Part shown: positions 1 through 10,708 of the stretch, piece after piece
How the letters are laid out: every line of letters begins with the position of its first letter
Numbering within the stretch: position 1 is the first letter of the stretch
From: Linnemannia elongata
Taxonomy: Eukaryota > Mortierellomycota > Mortierellomycetes > Mortierellales > Mortierellaceae
Direction of reading: 5' to 3'
Length of the DNA stretch: 64,000 nucleotides
Assembly (NCBI GenBank): GCA_036320915.1
Contig: JAXBDG010000010.1
Coordinates: forward strand, 186,001 to 250,000
Translations under genes and position numbers: made by a program
The notes under the pieces: model-generated
The model's database searches: none
Told to the model about the DNA's origin: nothing
The model's input: the letters and a program-made list of their open reading frames with translations, nothing else

Positions 1-905
1 GAAGAATACAGGGATTGCGGAATGGATGATCCATGATTTTTGCAGAAGGGCGCCATTGAAAATACTTCTCTACTCAGTAACTTTTTGCCCTTGGCAAGGA
101 CAAAGGACTGCTTGATTTCGATGAAGAACAAGCTGAAGTCTCCTTCAGCTCGGGCTCTGGGTGAGGTCAGACAATCTGAAATTTGACAACCTTCGCAGGA
201 TAGGGTAATAACCATGCTGATTCCGTATTTTCTGTTGTCTCCTTCCCTTCGATTCGTTTTTTTTTCTACTTCTGCCGCTTGCACCTTCAGAAGTGTTTTC
301 TGCTCTTTGCCCATCTTGGGTTGCAATGGTGTGGCTACTGACGGTTGCGAGTGCTTTCTCGACGTCACTGCCACCGAGAACCCGCCGTAGTTAAAAGCAA
401 GGGTATATGTTGCCATTGATCCAGAGAAGTTATCGCTGTTGTGTGTTGAAGGAGCTGGGGAGAGTGGAGAGACTGAAGAACCTTCGCCAAAGCGCTTCAA
501 ACTGGCTGTCAAGCAAAAGGCGGTCTACCAGCTACCTTCAACACCTATGGGATTCAAGACGCATTGTATGCGAGTAATAGTAAATTAGGGAAGCATACTG
601 CCAAGGGGGCAGCAACCCTGGCATGAGCAGCCCTAGAATGAAGAGTACCTGGTAGAGATCGTTTTCCTCCTTGGAGGATGAGCATTGTGAGGATACTGAG
701 GTTGAGAATAAAGCTATTGTTGTTGGTGTTGACAATATTGTGGGTCTGTGAAGCGTAGGGTGCAACCATGCGATAGCTCCCAAGAGCCTTGAAGCGATGC
801 CTGTGGAGAAGGACGGGCAACGAGTGGCCACTATTGACAGGGTGCGTGTGCCTGATGTGAGTGCGGCTGAAGGGATGTTTGTTAAGTTCATTGGTCAACC
901 GGTAT
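1..905. other. Coding-like but unassigned left-edge region, possibly a decayed gene
   Basis: Two readings compete. On the minus strand a frame stays open from 524 to the window edge (174 codons, no stop). It begins just after a TAG acceptor at 525-527. It can be joined in phase 0 to an upstream open segment 891-649 that ends at a CAG|GTACTC donor, giving a partial gene that runs off the left end. On the plus strand, pieces with ordinary protein composition lie at about 300-570 and 660-905; the latter ends with FVKFIGQPV before a TAG at 904. These pieces are interrupted by stops near 388, 570 and 741, as in a decayed gene. I do not recognise a family on either strand. Only one reading can be right, and the sequence to the left of the window would decide. 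Confidence 0.3.
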
Positions 906-1303
906 AGGGCCTAGTAAAGGAGTAAAATGAAGACGGGTAAGTGTTTAAGTTTGTGTGGGATATGGTGATGTGTTGGCGGCAAATAGATAAAAAAAAAGCG
1001 CAGCCTAGGGGGGGGGCAATTCTCTTTTTCCCTTTTGAAGTCCGGGTGGGGATGAGCCGGTGTTATCTGTTGCTCTCTGTTGCCAGTGTGTGCCACACCC
1101 ATGTGCAACTAAGAAATTCCACACGGTATTAATAATTTTCATTCACCAGTTTTTCTTTACTTTTTTTTATTCCCCTCAATATTAAATTTCACCTCCTTCT
1201 CCTTCTCCCTGCACTTTCTCCTTCCAACATCCTCCCATCCTCCCATATCAACCCCATTGCTACTTCCTCTCTTTCCCTTCTCACCAACCAACCTACTACA
1301 ACC
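906..1303 (+). promoter_or_regulatory. Leader/promoter region of the OSBP gene
   Basis: No gene was found here. From about 1140 the plus strand becomes strongly pyrimidine-rich (CT blocks) up to the ATG at 1304. The same kind of leader precedes several other genes in this window (for example 9840-9972, 18650-18792 and about 28040-29015). A G7 run lies near 1010. No clear TATA box was seen close to the start. Confidence 0.4.
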
Positions 1304-4010
1304 ATGAGCAAGGACAACAGTCATATCGACAGCGACAGTTCCTCTGTCCTCTCGCAAGCACCCCAAAAGGACTCCCTCAAATCCTTTATCTCCACCCTCG
1401 CTACCTTCAGCGGCGACCTCTCCTCACTCACCTGCCCCTCCTTCCTCCTCAGCTCCGTCTCCCTCCTCGAATACAGGCAAGCAATCACCCTCCTTCTTCT
1501 TCTCTTCTCTTCCTTACTGTCTATTGTTCAATCTCTCGCTCATCCGAATGAACTCATTCAGTCACGCATCTTTCTCCCACCAACAACAAAAACCAAGCAA
1601 GGAAGCAATGCACAACTACAGTCGGACTCATCTTCCTTACGCCTCCATTCCCCATCTCGTTTTCTTTTCACCGGTACTTTTTTTCTTTTATTGTTGTGTC
1701 TTGGTCTCGTTGGCAAACCTTCCCGACCTATCGTTTGCGCGTCTATTGGTTTGTGGAGTGTGTGTTCGATTGGGCATCCGAGACATTTGTGCGTCATGTA
1801 TGGCATTTGGTGGCAACACCAGAATGCTTTTGAATAGAGAGGAGACAAAGAGGCAATCCACAATTATTCTATGTTTGACGACCAAATCTCACTCCTTGAT
1901 TTCGTTCTTTGGCTGTGGACCTTTCTCTTTCTCCTTTCCCTTCTTTCTCCCCTTTCTTTTTATCCTTACTTCTGCCATGTGCAAACCAAAGAACGACCTC
2001 TGTTTGTTTGTTGATTTATCTGTCTGCCTGCGCCCATATCTCTTTCCTTCACTGTCTACCTGCGCCTTCGTCAAACAAAAAGGCAACGCACGAGTGACAA
2101 TTGTCACTTAAGGATTTTTTTTTTCTTTTAGCATCTTTCTCTACGTTCTATTGTAGACTGAAAAGATGTAGTGACCCAACAATTGATGCCATTGACACGC
2201 AAGAGGGAGACGGACAAGGGAACAAAGGCAATAGTGGGAGGAGGATTATCGCAAACAAATCGGTTATACAAGTATTTTTTTTTTTTGTTTTGGGGTTGAA
2301 AGATTCAAAAAAGACACCAGAAGGTTAAAAAAGTTCCTTCCCTGGCCCACGACCCCAAAAACTCCATTGCTAACCAGACCAATTTCCATCTTTTTCCTTG
2401 CCAACCCCTCTTCATTAGTCAATACTGGGGTGATCACCCCAAGCTGTTTGCTTCGATCTCAGCAGGACAAACTCCCGAGGAGCGCCTTCTGAACTGTACA
2501 CGCTGGTTCATCTCGACTCTCTACGGATCTTATTCGTCACGCGCCACCACCGCAGGCATGGAAAAGAAACCTTATAACCCTATCCTTGGAGAGCAGTATT
2601 TCGCCCAATGGACTGGAGACGAGGCCACAGGTGATGTCGTCCTCACCGCTGAGCAAGTCAGTCATCATCCTCCTGTAAGTCCGCGCATCCACGTTCTTCT
2701 TTCCTTTCATTCATTGCCTCACCAATTTATCTATGTTGATGTGTTTTGAGGGATATCACGAGCCGAATGCTGGATTTTTTTTTCTCAAAGGACGGCGCTA
2801 TCGTCACAAGAAAACAACAAACCTGGCACCCGAAAAGTTGGCAGGACTCTTTTTTTAGGCATGCAATTGCTCTCAGGATCACACACCCTCTGTCATTTAC
2901 TTTTTCTCTAGAGGGTACTCCCAAGGGTTATTTGGGGGTTCAAATCATCAGTTTGGAAACTTTGAGAAGGCCGACGGGACAGATGGCAGGATTTTTTTTT
3001 GTCAGTGCAACTGGAGGACACCTCGGACAATCATGGGCGACTCAGGGGTGCATGACTAATTGGTATTCACTTGCCAAGAACACAATAACAACAACTACAA
3101 CGACATGTGGTCACACAAAAGTACAAAGGAAACTACAAACAAGTTTTTCATTCTCATAGCATAACACTCACTCACTCAAGCACTATGCCTGCTCCTCGTC
3201 TCATTTTTTTTTTTATCTACGAAACAGATTTTGGGATTTCACCTCGAGAACAAGAAGGCAGGCGTCATCCTCGAGGGTCACTGCGGCCAAAAATCACGGT
3301 TCGCAATGCCCGCAGGAATTGACGTCCACCAAACAGGACATGCAATTGTGACCCTCCCCAACAACAACAACGAGACCTACTTGATCACCCTCCCCTCACT
3401 CAACATCCGAGGAATTGTCACAGGTCGGCCATCAGTCGAATTATCGGGCGCGACGTATATTGTCAGCAGTGCGGGTATGATTTCTTCGATCGAGTATAGC
3501 ACCAAGGGCTACTTTTCGGGAGAGCGCAACAGTTTCAAGGCGACGTTGAAGCCCTTGGATGGCGGAGATCCTTTTTATACAGCCCAGGGCGTCTGGAGCG
3601 GTGTTTCGAATTATGTCGACCTTGCAGGGGGCGATGGTGAGTCGAAGCTGTTCTTTGATTCGTTGACGGATAAGCCCGTTGCACCAGAGTTGAAGCCCAA
3701 GGACGAGATGGGACCGTTGGAGTCACACAAGCTCTGGTCCAAAGTCACACATGCGATCAACACCAAGGACTATGGAACTGCTTCAAGGGAAAAGTCCAAG
3801 ATCGAGGACGCTCAGCGTGTGTTGGCCAAGGCCCGGAAAGAGAAGGGTGAGACCCAGGCGGATGCGCTCAAGATTTTCGTTTTGGTCGATGAGGATGCTG
3901 ATGAGACAGGGAAGACATTCCAGGCATTGAGGGAGGACTTGTTTGATGCTGTTGGGGCTAAGGCTTTGCGGGAGGACGAGAAGAGACCCCATTGGAGACT
4001 TCGCAAGTAA
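1304..4010 (+). CDS. Oxysterol-binding protein, Osh4/Kes1 type
   Basis: Three exons: 1304-1476, 2419-2674 and 3228-4010, encoding 402 aa with continuous phase. The oxysterol-binding fingerprint EQVSHHPP is at residues 136-143, at the end of exon 2. LLEYSQYW is formed across the first junction. Exon 3 holds the rest of the lipid-binding barrel (HLENKKAGV, GHCGQKSRF, YLITLPSL). Length and lack of PH, ankyrin or GOLD domains match short Osh4/Kes1 proteins (yeast Kes1 is 434 aa). Members of that family exchange sterols and PI4P between ER, Golgi and plasma membrane; the role here is inferred from the family. Intron 1 is 942 nt and uses a GC donor (GCAAGC). Intron 2 is 553 nt. The gene is convergent with the NAD kinase gene, 200 bp apart. 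Residues at the exon 2/3 junction (HHPP-ILGF) differ slightly from the usual HHPPxxAF, so that acceptor is the least certain part. Confidence 0.92.
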
Positions 4011-4057
4011 AAAAAAACTGTGTTTTTGCTTGCTTATGTTTTTCATCGTATCTCTTT

Positions 4058-4077
4058 CCCCCCCCCCCCCCCCCCCC
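4058..4077. repeat. C20 homopolymer between convergent genes
   Basis: Twenty consecutive cytosines lie 48 bp past the OSBP stop and 134 bp before the end of the NAD kinase gene. The flanks are CT-rich. The complementary G run could in principle form a quadruplex. Confidence 0.9.
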
Positions 4078-4210
4078 TCTTCCTTTCCTTTCCTTTACTT
4101 TTCCACACATGCCATTCATCCTTTCATTTCGACGTAGACCTTGATAAAAAACACCATACAATTTAATTACCAAAATACACTTTACATCTTTTCGGAACGA
4201 CTAAAACACA

Positions 4211-6792
4211 TCAGAGATGGGACTCGAGTGGCTTTTGGAGGACACGACTGTTCCAGTTCAAGACCTGGGTCAAACCCGTGAACCAATCCGTGCTCTGGTC
4301 CCGACGACAGATGGTTGTGGCTGGGTATCGCGAGGCCGTGATCATGATTGAGTCGCCCTTTCCCAGCTCTTGGCGGTGTCGGCCATCGAAAGAGGCCCAT
4401 GCTGTTGTCCTGCTTGATGCTGGGACTTCAAATGAAAGAGAAAGTGAGTGTCAGTTCGAATGTTTATATGTTGTTCATTGCCCAAACAGGGGCCTGATTG
4501 AAGGTCAAAAGTGAAATAAAGAATCGAGACGTACCACAGACGCGGAGATGCTTTGTTCCTGGGATGATCATGGGCCGTGCGGTTAAGGAATGTGGGGCGA
4601 TCGGAGAGATAATGACTGAATTCTTGTCCGGATGGATCAACGACCCGCCAATAGATAACTAGATCCGAAAATTTGCTACTATGTCAGTATTTTTTTTCAT
4701 AGGCGTCCCGGACAAAGACTTCAGTAGGAGAGTTCAACCTACAGAATAGGCGGTAGATCCGGTGGCGGTGGCGATGACGAGTCCATCGGCCAAGATGGTG
4801 GTGACGTGGTTCCCATCCACAAACAACTCCAGCTGTAGCATGTTTGCATTTGAACCACGGTCAATGGTCACCTCATTCAGCACCTGCCAGGTGTCCGTGG
4901 GCCTGATCACTTCCTCACCACCCGCTTCTCCTACGCCAATACTAATCCGACTGATACCATCAGGGCGTGTAGAGGGGGTAGGAACCCTTGTAATCAAAGT
5001 TTGTCCTTTCTCATGACAAATGCCTAGATCCATAACTTCAGTCCCACGTTTGGAATCCATCTCCTTGACGCGCCGCAGGATCTCAGCCTTTTGGCGAGAT
5101 TCAACCCGTTGACGACGCAATTCTTCCTCATCATCACCATCGCTATCATCTGAATCTCCCGCGGTTGCTGATGATGAAGTCAACGTGGTCATAGGTGCAA
5201 CGTTAGTGCTGTGTACGTCCAGTCCATTAATAGGCAGCATTTGATCAGGTTGTTGTTGAAGTGGGCTGTAAATGTTTGGACCCTCCTTGTACTTGTAGAC
5301 TGAGCACTGGAGACGCATCCTGATGTTCAAGTTCATTCCTTCACCTCGAATGATGTTGGACAATGTCGGTCGGTAGCTGTCGAAACAAAAGTTGGTCAAG
5401 AATCCCAGACTTCCCAAGTGGAACTAAATAAGCGGATTAATTTACAAGCGACATTTTTTTTTTTGGTCAGTTTCTTGGCCGATTTTCTGTTACATGACGA
5501 AAAGTCAACGCTTTCAGGTTCCGAGGATTTTTGCCCACTTACTGCGACGATGGGCGGTACACGCTTTTGGAACATCCAGGTTGTATAGAGCACAGTGCCA
5601 TCACCTCCCAAGGTAACCGCGAGGTGGATCTGCTTCTCCTTACAGGCCTGACAATCCTTTGTCCAAAACTGCAACCGATCATTCCATGACGGGTTCTGAT
5701 CCAAAATCTCTTGATACTTGAACGAGGATCGGCCCTGCAGCTTCTTGTCGACAAAGAGGGTGATCCCGGGGAAAGTTTCGAGCACCCAGACTGACAGTTC
5801 CTTTGTCAGCTTGGACAGTTTTGGATCGGGCTTTGTAACAATCAAGATATTGGATATAGGGGGCAACTACGATTACAGAATGAAAGAGGGTCTATTAGAT
5901 CGAGCGTGGAGACATCAGGCAGAAAAAAAAAAAGTGAAGGCTCTTGTATTACATCATGGCGGAGCATCATACCTTGACAACAGTCCGGCTAAGGTGGTCA
6001 AAGGAATCCATGACCCTCTCATATCTACAGAATAGTGATAGAATCATCCCTCGCGTTAGCGAAAAACTGGTTCTCGCTCCATTTTTCTACAAAAAGTGGG
6101 TTCTTAGGATCCCTTCACACTTGCCTATGCATGAGTGTTCCAAGCTGTGTCGGTTCGTCGGCCTATTTGTTCAGAAAACCAGGAATAAACATCAATGGGC
6201 GATCTGACTGCCGCTTTCTTATTTCAAATCCGAGAATGCTTCTAGTGTGCAGAATGCAAACTTACACCGCTGGTGAACCCTGACTGAATATGCACCATCC
6301 CGTTCTTGTTAACGACCTGTAGCAGTATCTGCTCAAAGTCCTTGTCATCTATCAAATGCAAGTTCGATAACAGCTTAATACTTTGCTTGAGGAGAATGTT
6401 CAGAAACAGTAATCTCACTTATCGACACAAGGAGTCATAACACTCCTCGGGGTGTGAATACCTCGTCGAATCTCAATCCAGTCGCCGTCGCTATCGAGCC
6501 ACCGGAGTGTCAGAGCCGCAGCCGTCGTAGAAGTCGGTGTCAGTGCGTCTGGGAACTCGCTCGAGAATCTTGCGTAGATAGTCGCTGGCCGCAGGTCTAT
6601 GAAGTCAACAGGGGTTGTATGTTAAGGGTGTTAACACGTCTTTAGCATTCTAATAGGGTTTTCTTCTTTTTTTTTCTACGCTCCTCTCGTTCGCGAGGAG
6701 AAAAGGGAATTGAGTTGATTAGACGATTCTTTACCTGGGACCTGGACATGGACGTTGTGTGGATCATGAGTGAACTTGAGTCGAAATGCCAT
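4211..6792 (-). CDS. NAD kinase with predicted N-terminal PB1 domain
   Basis: Eight exons (in transcript order): 6792-6735, 6596-6462, 6348-6266, 6017-5973, 5866-5543, 5423-4743, 4658-4535, 4425-4211, giving 554 aa with consistent phases. The kinase part (from about residue 105) has GGDGT at 194-198, LGSLGFLT just after, LNEV at about 397, DGLVIATATGSTAYS at about 428-442, and IAPHSLTARP near the end. These are the NAD(+)/ATP-binding hallmarks of NADK, which makes NADP(+). Residues 1-92 read as a PB1 domain: basic first strand (RLKF) and the acidic OPCA box DSDGDW...DDKDFEQIL. Between core strands, about residues 265-390 form a non-conserved acidic insert (DDSDGDDEEE). The fusion depends on intron 3 (6265-6018): its donor is good (GTAAGT), but the in-phase acceptor (ATGAG at 6018) lies after an earlier TAG. 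A shorter kinase could start at the ATG in exon 4, leaving a separate PB1-only product of about 99 aa. The kinase call is certain; the fusion is likely. Confidence 0.85.
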
Positions 6793-7187
6793 CGAAGAGT
6801 GTAGTGCCGCGGTAGTGTGAGTCCTGAATGTGAATTGAGCAAGTAGGGAATGAGAGTTGTGGGAAGAGAGGGTGAGGAAGAAAGGTGTGTGATGCTGTCT
6901 GAGGCGAGCGGAGACAAAGAAAGAAAGAAAAAAAAGGTTTGAGCTGCGGTGGCAGTCACCTCTCGATCATTTTTTTAATTTCAAAGTGCCGGACATCCGA
7001 GCGACCGACGTACAAGTCGGATCGAGGAGACAAGAGGACACGTAGTAGAGATATGAACGGCGGATCGGAAATGATGAGGGAGGAGTTTATTATTATGCAT
7101 GTATGCGTAGGCGCAGACAAGGATTATTAGGTGTGTAGCAACAATAACGGCAGAGTGTCCAATGGTGCGTATTCATGAAGGCAAAAG
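6793..7187. other. Spacer between NAD kinase start and membrane-protein 3' end
   Basis: Nothing gene-like was seen. It presumably holds the NAD kinase promoter and the 3' UTR of the next minus-strand gene. Confidence 0.5.
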
Positions 7188-8813
7188 CTACTCCTCGATC
7201 AGGTAGTCAAAGCCATAGGCTATAACAAACAAGGAGTAACAAGGTGTGGTTAATACCAGAGTACCAAATCTCATTAAGGCAAGTAGTTCATGCATCGGAA
7301 TAGGATATTCTTACCCATGATACCCTGCATGTAGCAACCGAGAGTGATACCGCCACCGACTCTTGACACCCAATGATCGAACCGGGTAAAGAACGCAAGG
7401 GTATAAAACAGCTGCCAGTGATGAGGATGGAAAAATCCAGGAATCGCTGCCGACCAGACATAGGGCGCATAAGGCTGAATCACGACCTGGGCTTCAGGCG
7501 CCATAGCCTCCAAAGCATCGGCCGTTGCGGGGTGTTGTGGTTGTTGTTCTGTCGAAGGAGAAAGAAACGCGTTATTGTTTTGTTGCTGCTGCTGCTGTTG
7601 CTGCTGCTGGGTATCATTATTATAATTAGTGTATATGAGGTTGTCATGGCTTCCAGTACGACTGACATGTTGGCTACCATTTTGTTGTTGATCGCCCTCG
7701 ACCTGGACGACGACTGTACCTGCTGGTTGTTGCTGGGTTTGGTGAAGCTGCACTCCTGTAGATTCTACGATGGCTGGTGATGGTGCAGGAGGGTCAATGG
7801 TCTTTTGCTTGGCTGCCGCGAGCTTTTGTTGCTTCTCAAACTTCTTCTTGGTCACGTAAGCCTCTCGTCTCCACTGCAAATGGAGCATCCAGTTGTACAG
7901 CTTTGACAACCCAAAAATGTCCTTGTTCTGCTGCTTGAGACAGGCGTATCCGATCAGGGTCAGGAAGACGGGGATCAACAATCCGAGAAGGTAGTATCCC
8001 AAGAATCCGGGCACGGTTCGGTTGAGAAGAACTCCAAGGTAGATGTGATACCCTGCAAAGACAAGAACCACAGCCGTGGCGCCAGCAAAGAGGGCGTACA
8101 TCCCGAAGGGCCAGGTCTTCCACGATGGCAGTGAAGTCTTTGCGAAGTCGAGTTCAGCAATCATCTATTAGAGAGTGGAGATACAAAGGGAGCTGGGTTA
8201 AGAAGAAGTGCCCTACATCGGTGAATGAAGCTGGATGATGAGCGGTATCTATGACACTATTTTTTTTGAAGAGAGCCCAGCAAAAAAAGGAAAACAGAGA
8301 GAGAAGTGAATGCACCAACGCAAGGTCCAATTGAGCAAAAAGCGAGAGTGTCCTTACAGAGTAACTTGGCCAAGTGATCCAGAATGCAAGAATCGTGACC
8401 CAGCTGCAGGCAAGAAACAATGAAAAAGAGGAGGGTTAGATTTCACTTGGGCAAAGCAAGGTAAGGTAACCTGCAGGTAGCCTTGGGTAGACAGCAGAGC
8501 CACAAGCAACAAGCAAACAGACTGATTGAGAGGGTTGTTGAGTTATATGAACTTACTTCAGGGTCTGGGCATAGTTGCCAAAGATAAAGACAATGAGCCC
8601 ATAAGATGTCGCATGCAGAACATCCTGGTAATGTCTGGCTGGCCGTTTTGTCCGGTGTTCCCAGTTGAAGACGGTTGCGACAAAGACGTAGACGGGATAT
8701 GGAATGAGGACCGTGGCGAGCATAAAGTAGATGAACATGATGGGGTCAAAGGATCCGACCCAGTTGGTCATGCCACAAGTGTCGAAATCAGGTTCCATCG
8801 GAGTCCAGCCCAT
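7188..8813 (-). CDS. Unknown multi-pass membrane protein with Gln-rich loop
   Basis: Four exons: 8813-8557, 8403-8358, 8164-7315 and 7219-7188, encoding 394 aa. I do not recognise the family. The N-terminal half has about five hydrophobic spans (first FMLATVLIPYPVYVFVATVF; then LIVFIFGNY, VTILAFWITWP, LFAGATAVVLVFAGYHIY and LGYYLLGLLIPVFLTLIGY). A long cytosol-type linker follows, with basic KKKFEKQQKL and a Q10 run next to Asn (about residues 210-300). The C-terminal part contains FHPHHWQLFYTLAFFTRF and a glycine-rich stretch, and ends in AYGFDYLIEE; the His pair and aromatic pattern look conserved. Phase is continuous through every junction, which supports the model. It is divergent from the PCD gene, with 1.16 kb between starts. 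Function cannot be assigned; an enzyme or sensor embedded in an internal membrane is only a guess. Confidence 0.8.
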
Positions 8814-9972
8814 GTTGAATGAATGTTCGTGAAAAGTTAAAGAAAGGGAGGAAGGAGGTAGACAAGAGGTTATTGTTGTTGTGGAGGAAGAAAAACAAGG
8901 AAAGCGAGGAGAACCTGGTTTATGTACAAAAGAAAAGAAAAAAAAAGTAGCGAAAGAGGATTAAGGTATTTTTGGGCGGAAGGGTAGTTTGGATAAGCAA
9001 TTGAAAGCCAGGAACAACCGCCGGGCGGGAAATGAGAAACCTGGAGGGAATGTAGGATGTGCAAAGCGAGAGAGGAACGAGAGGGACAGGACTGAGAGAG
9101 TGAGCCCTGGGATGACGAAAGGGGTTGTATCGAGGTGGAGAATGAATGGGAGTTGTAAAAGAGAAAGCGAAAGAGAAAGAGAAAGAAAAAGAGAAAGAGA
9201 AAAAGAAAGAAAGCGTAAAGTGAACGAAATAAGAGTTTTGAGGTACGTCCCGTCACAGTAGCCGCATGATCAGTTGTAACGTAGAAAAGGAGGGGAGAAA
9301 GAGGAGAGGTGGGGAATTGAGTCCAGAATGGGATCAAGACTCTAGATATGATGGCAAGGAACAAGAAGAATGCAAAGGGGAGGGTTACAACGAGGCTACC
9401 TCGTCTGTAGACCAAGGGAAGGAAGGCAACGTAAAAGGGGCAAAAAAGCGATCTAAGCGATCTTAATGTTGTTGTTTGGTAAGTGTGACCTCCGTTCGCT
9501 CCACTCAGCTACTTTGGCAGAGAAAAAAAATTAGTTCACACTTCTGACAGAAACACGTTTTCTCGTAGAGTCAGTGCGTTTGCCCACTTGATGGTCGGAT
9601 GACGCCCTTTGAACATGTCTTCTGGATGTAAAAACGCCAACGGCGACAACGGCATCAACCCTTCAAGGCCAAAAGAAGGAAGCGCGTGCAATTAGAGATC
9701 GGTGAATGCATATTAATCAATTAGAGAGGGTTCATTATTGACCACTTCCCACGGTCGAATCACTTTCCCACAGAAAGATACAGTAACAGAGAGCGAGGGT
9801 CCCAGTCCCCACATCACCTCCACTTTTTAGTAAAAAGGGAAAGGAGCCCTTTTGTTGTTATTTCTCCCTCTATTCTTCTTCTTCTTCCTTTCTTCTTCAC
9901 ATTCTTCTTTCCACCCCTCCGGTAAGAACTCCTTTCACATTCTCTCTCCCTTTTGATCTACTTCTACACTCA
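8814..9972. promoter_or_regulatory. Divergent intergenic region between membrane protein and PCD genes
   Basis: No gene was seen. There is a purine-rich microsatellite-like block (GAAAGA repeats, about 9160-9210). From about 9840 the plus strand is CT-rich up to the PCD start. Confidence 0.45.
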
Positions 9973-10584
9973 ATGTTACCCTCCTTCCTCCTCACAACTC
10001 GATCCCTAACAAGAGCCTTCTTGACTCCATCAACAACACAACCGTCTCAACTCACGCGTCTAACCCATCTCTCCCCTCCTCTTATCACACCCTTCCTTAT
10101 CTCCTCACGACACTCCTACTCCACCAAAACCAGCACCCCACTATCCCACAAAATGACCCTCCAGAAGTTAACCGCCCAAGAACAGACTGACGCCCTCGCC
10201 AAGCTCTCGGCCTGGTCCCTCGTTGACGGCCGCGAGGCCATCAAGCGCACTCTTCAATTCAAGGACTTCAACGAGGCCTTTGGCTTCATGACTCGCGTTG
10301 CCCTCTATGCTGATAAGCATGACCACCACCCCGAGTGGTTCAACGTAAATTGAGACTCTATTTGTGGTTTTTTTTCTTACCATGGCCCCCTCAGGATGTC
10401 TTGTGTCCTTTGTGTTGTGGGGAGGGAGACTGGACTTGTTCAACTGACGATATTTTTGTCTTTTTTTCTCTGAGGATAGGTCTACAACCGTGTCGAGGTC
10501 ACTTTGGCCACCCACGACGTTCAGGGATTGTCTATCCGTGATGTCAAGCTTGCTCAGTTCATTGACGAAATTTCCAAGCAATAA
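9973..10584 (+). CDS. Pterin-4a-carbinolamine dehydratase (PCD/DCoH)
   Basis: Two exons, 9973-10344 and 10480-10584, give 158 aa. The enzyme dehydrates 4a-hydroxy-tetrahydrobiopterin after aromatic amino acid hydroxylation so that the cofactor can be recycled. Signature residues are visible: [20 protein letters not shown], then [18 protein letters not shown] across the junction (the two His and the PEW motif line the active site in the family), then a short C-terminus FIDEISKQ. The first 60 residues are Ser/Thr/Arg-rich without acids and look like a mitochondrial presequence. A second in-frame ATG at 10153 ([11 protein letters not shown]) starts exactly at the conserved domain and would give a 98-aa cytosolic form of typical PCD length. 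The gene is convergent with the lipase gene, 124 bp apart. PCD fits the known tetrahydrobiopterin metabolism of Mortierella-type fungi (established knowledge). Confidence 0.93.
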
Positions 10585-10708
10585 ATCGACTTTTTTTTTG
10601 TTTCACTCTACACAACAAAAACGACTGTTCAACAATTGCGTCAGGAATTGGAGAAAATGAAAACAGGATAAAACATACCATTGTTTATTACAACCTCTAA
10701 CTGGAAGA

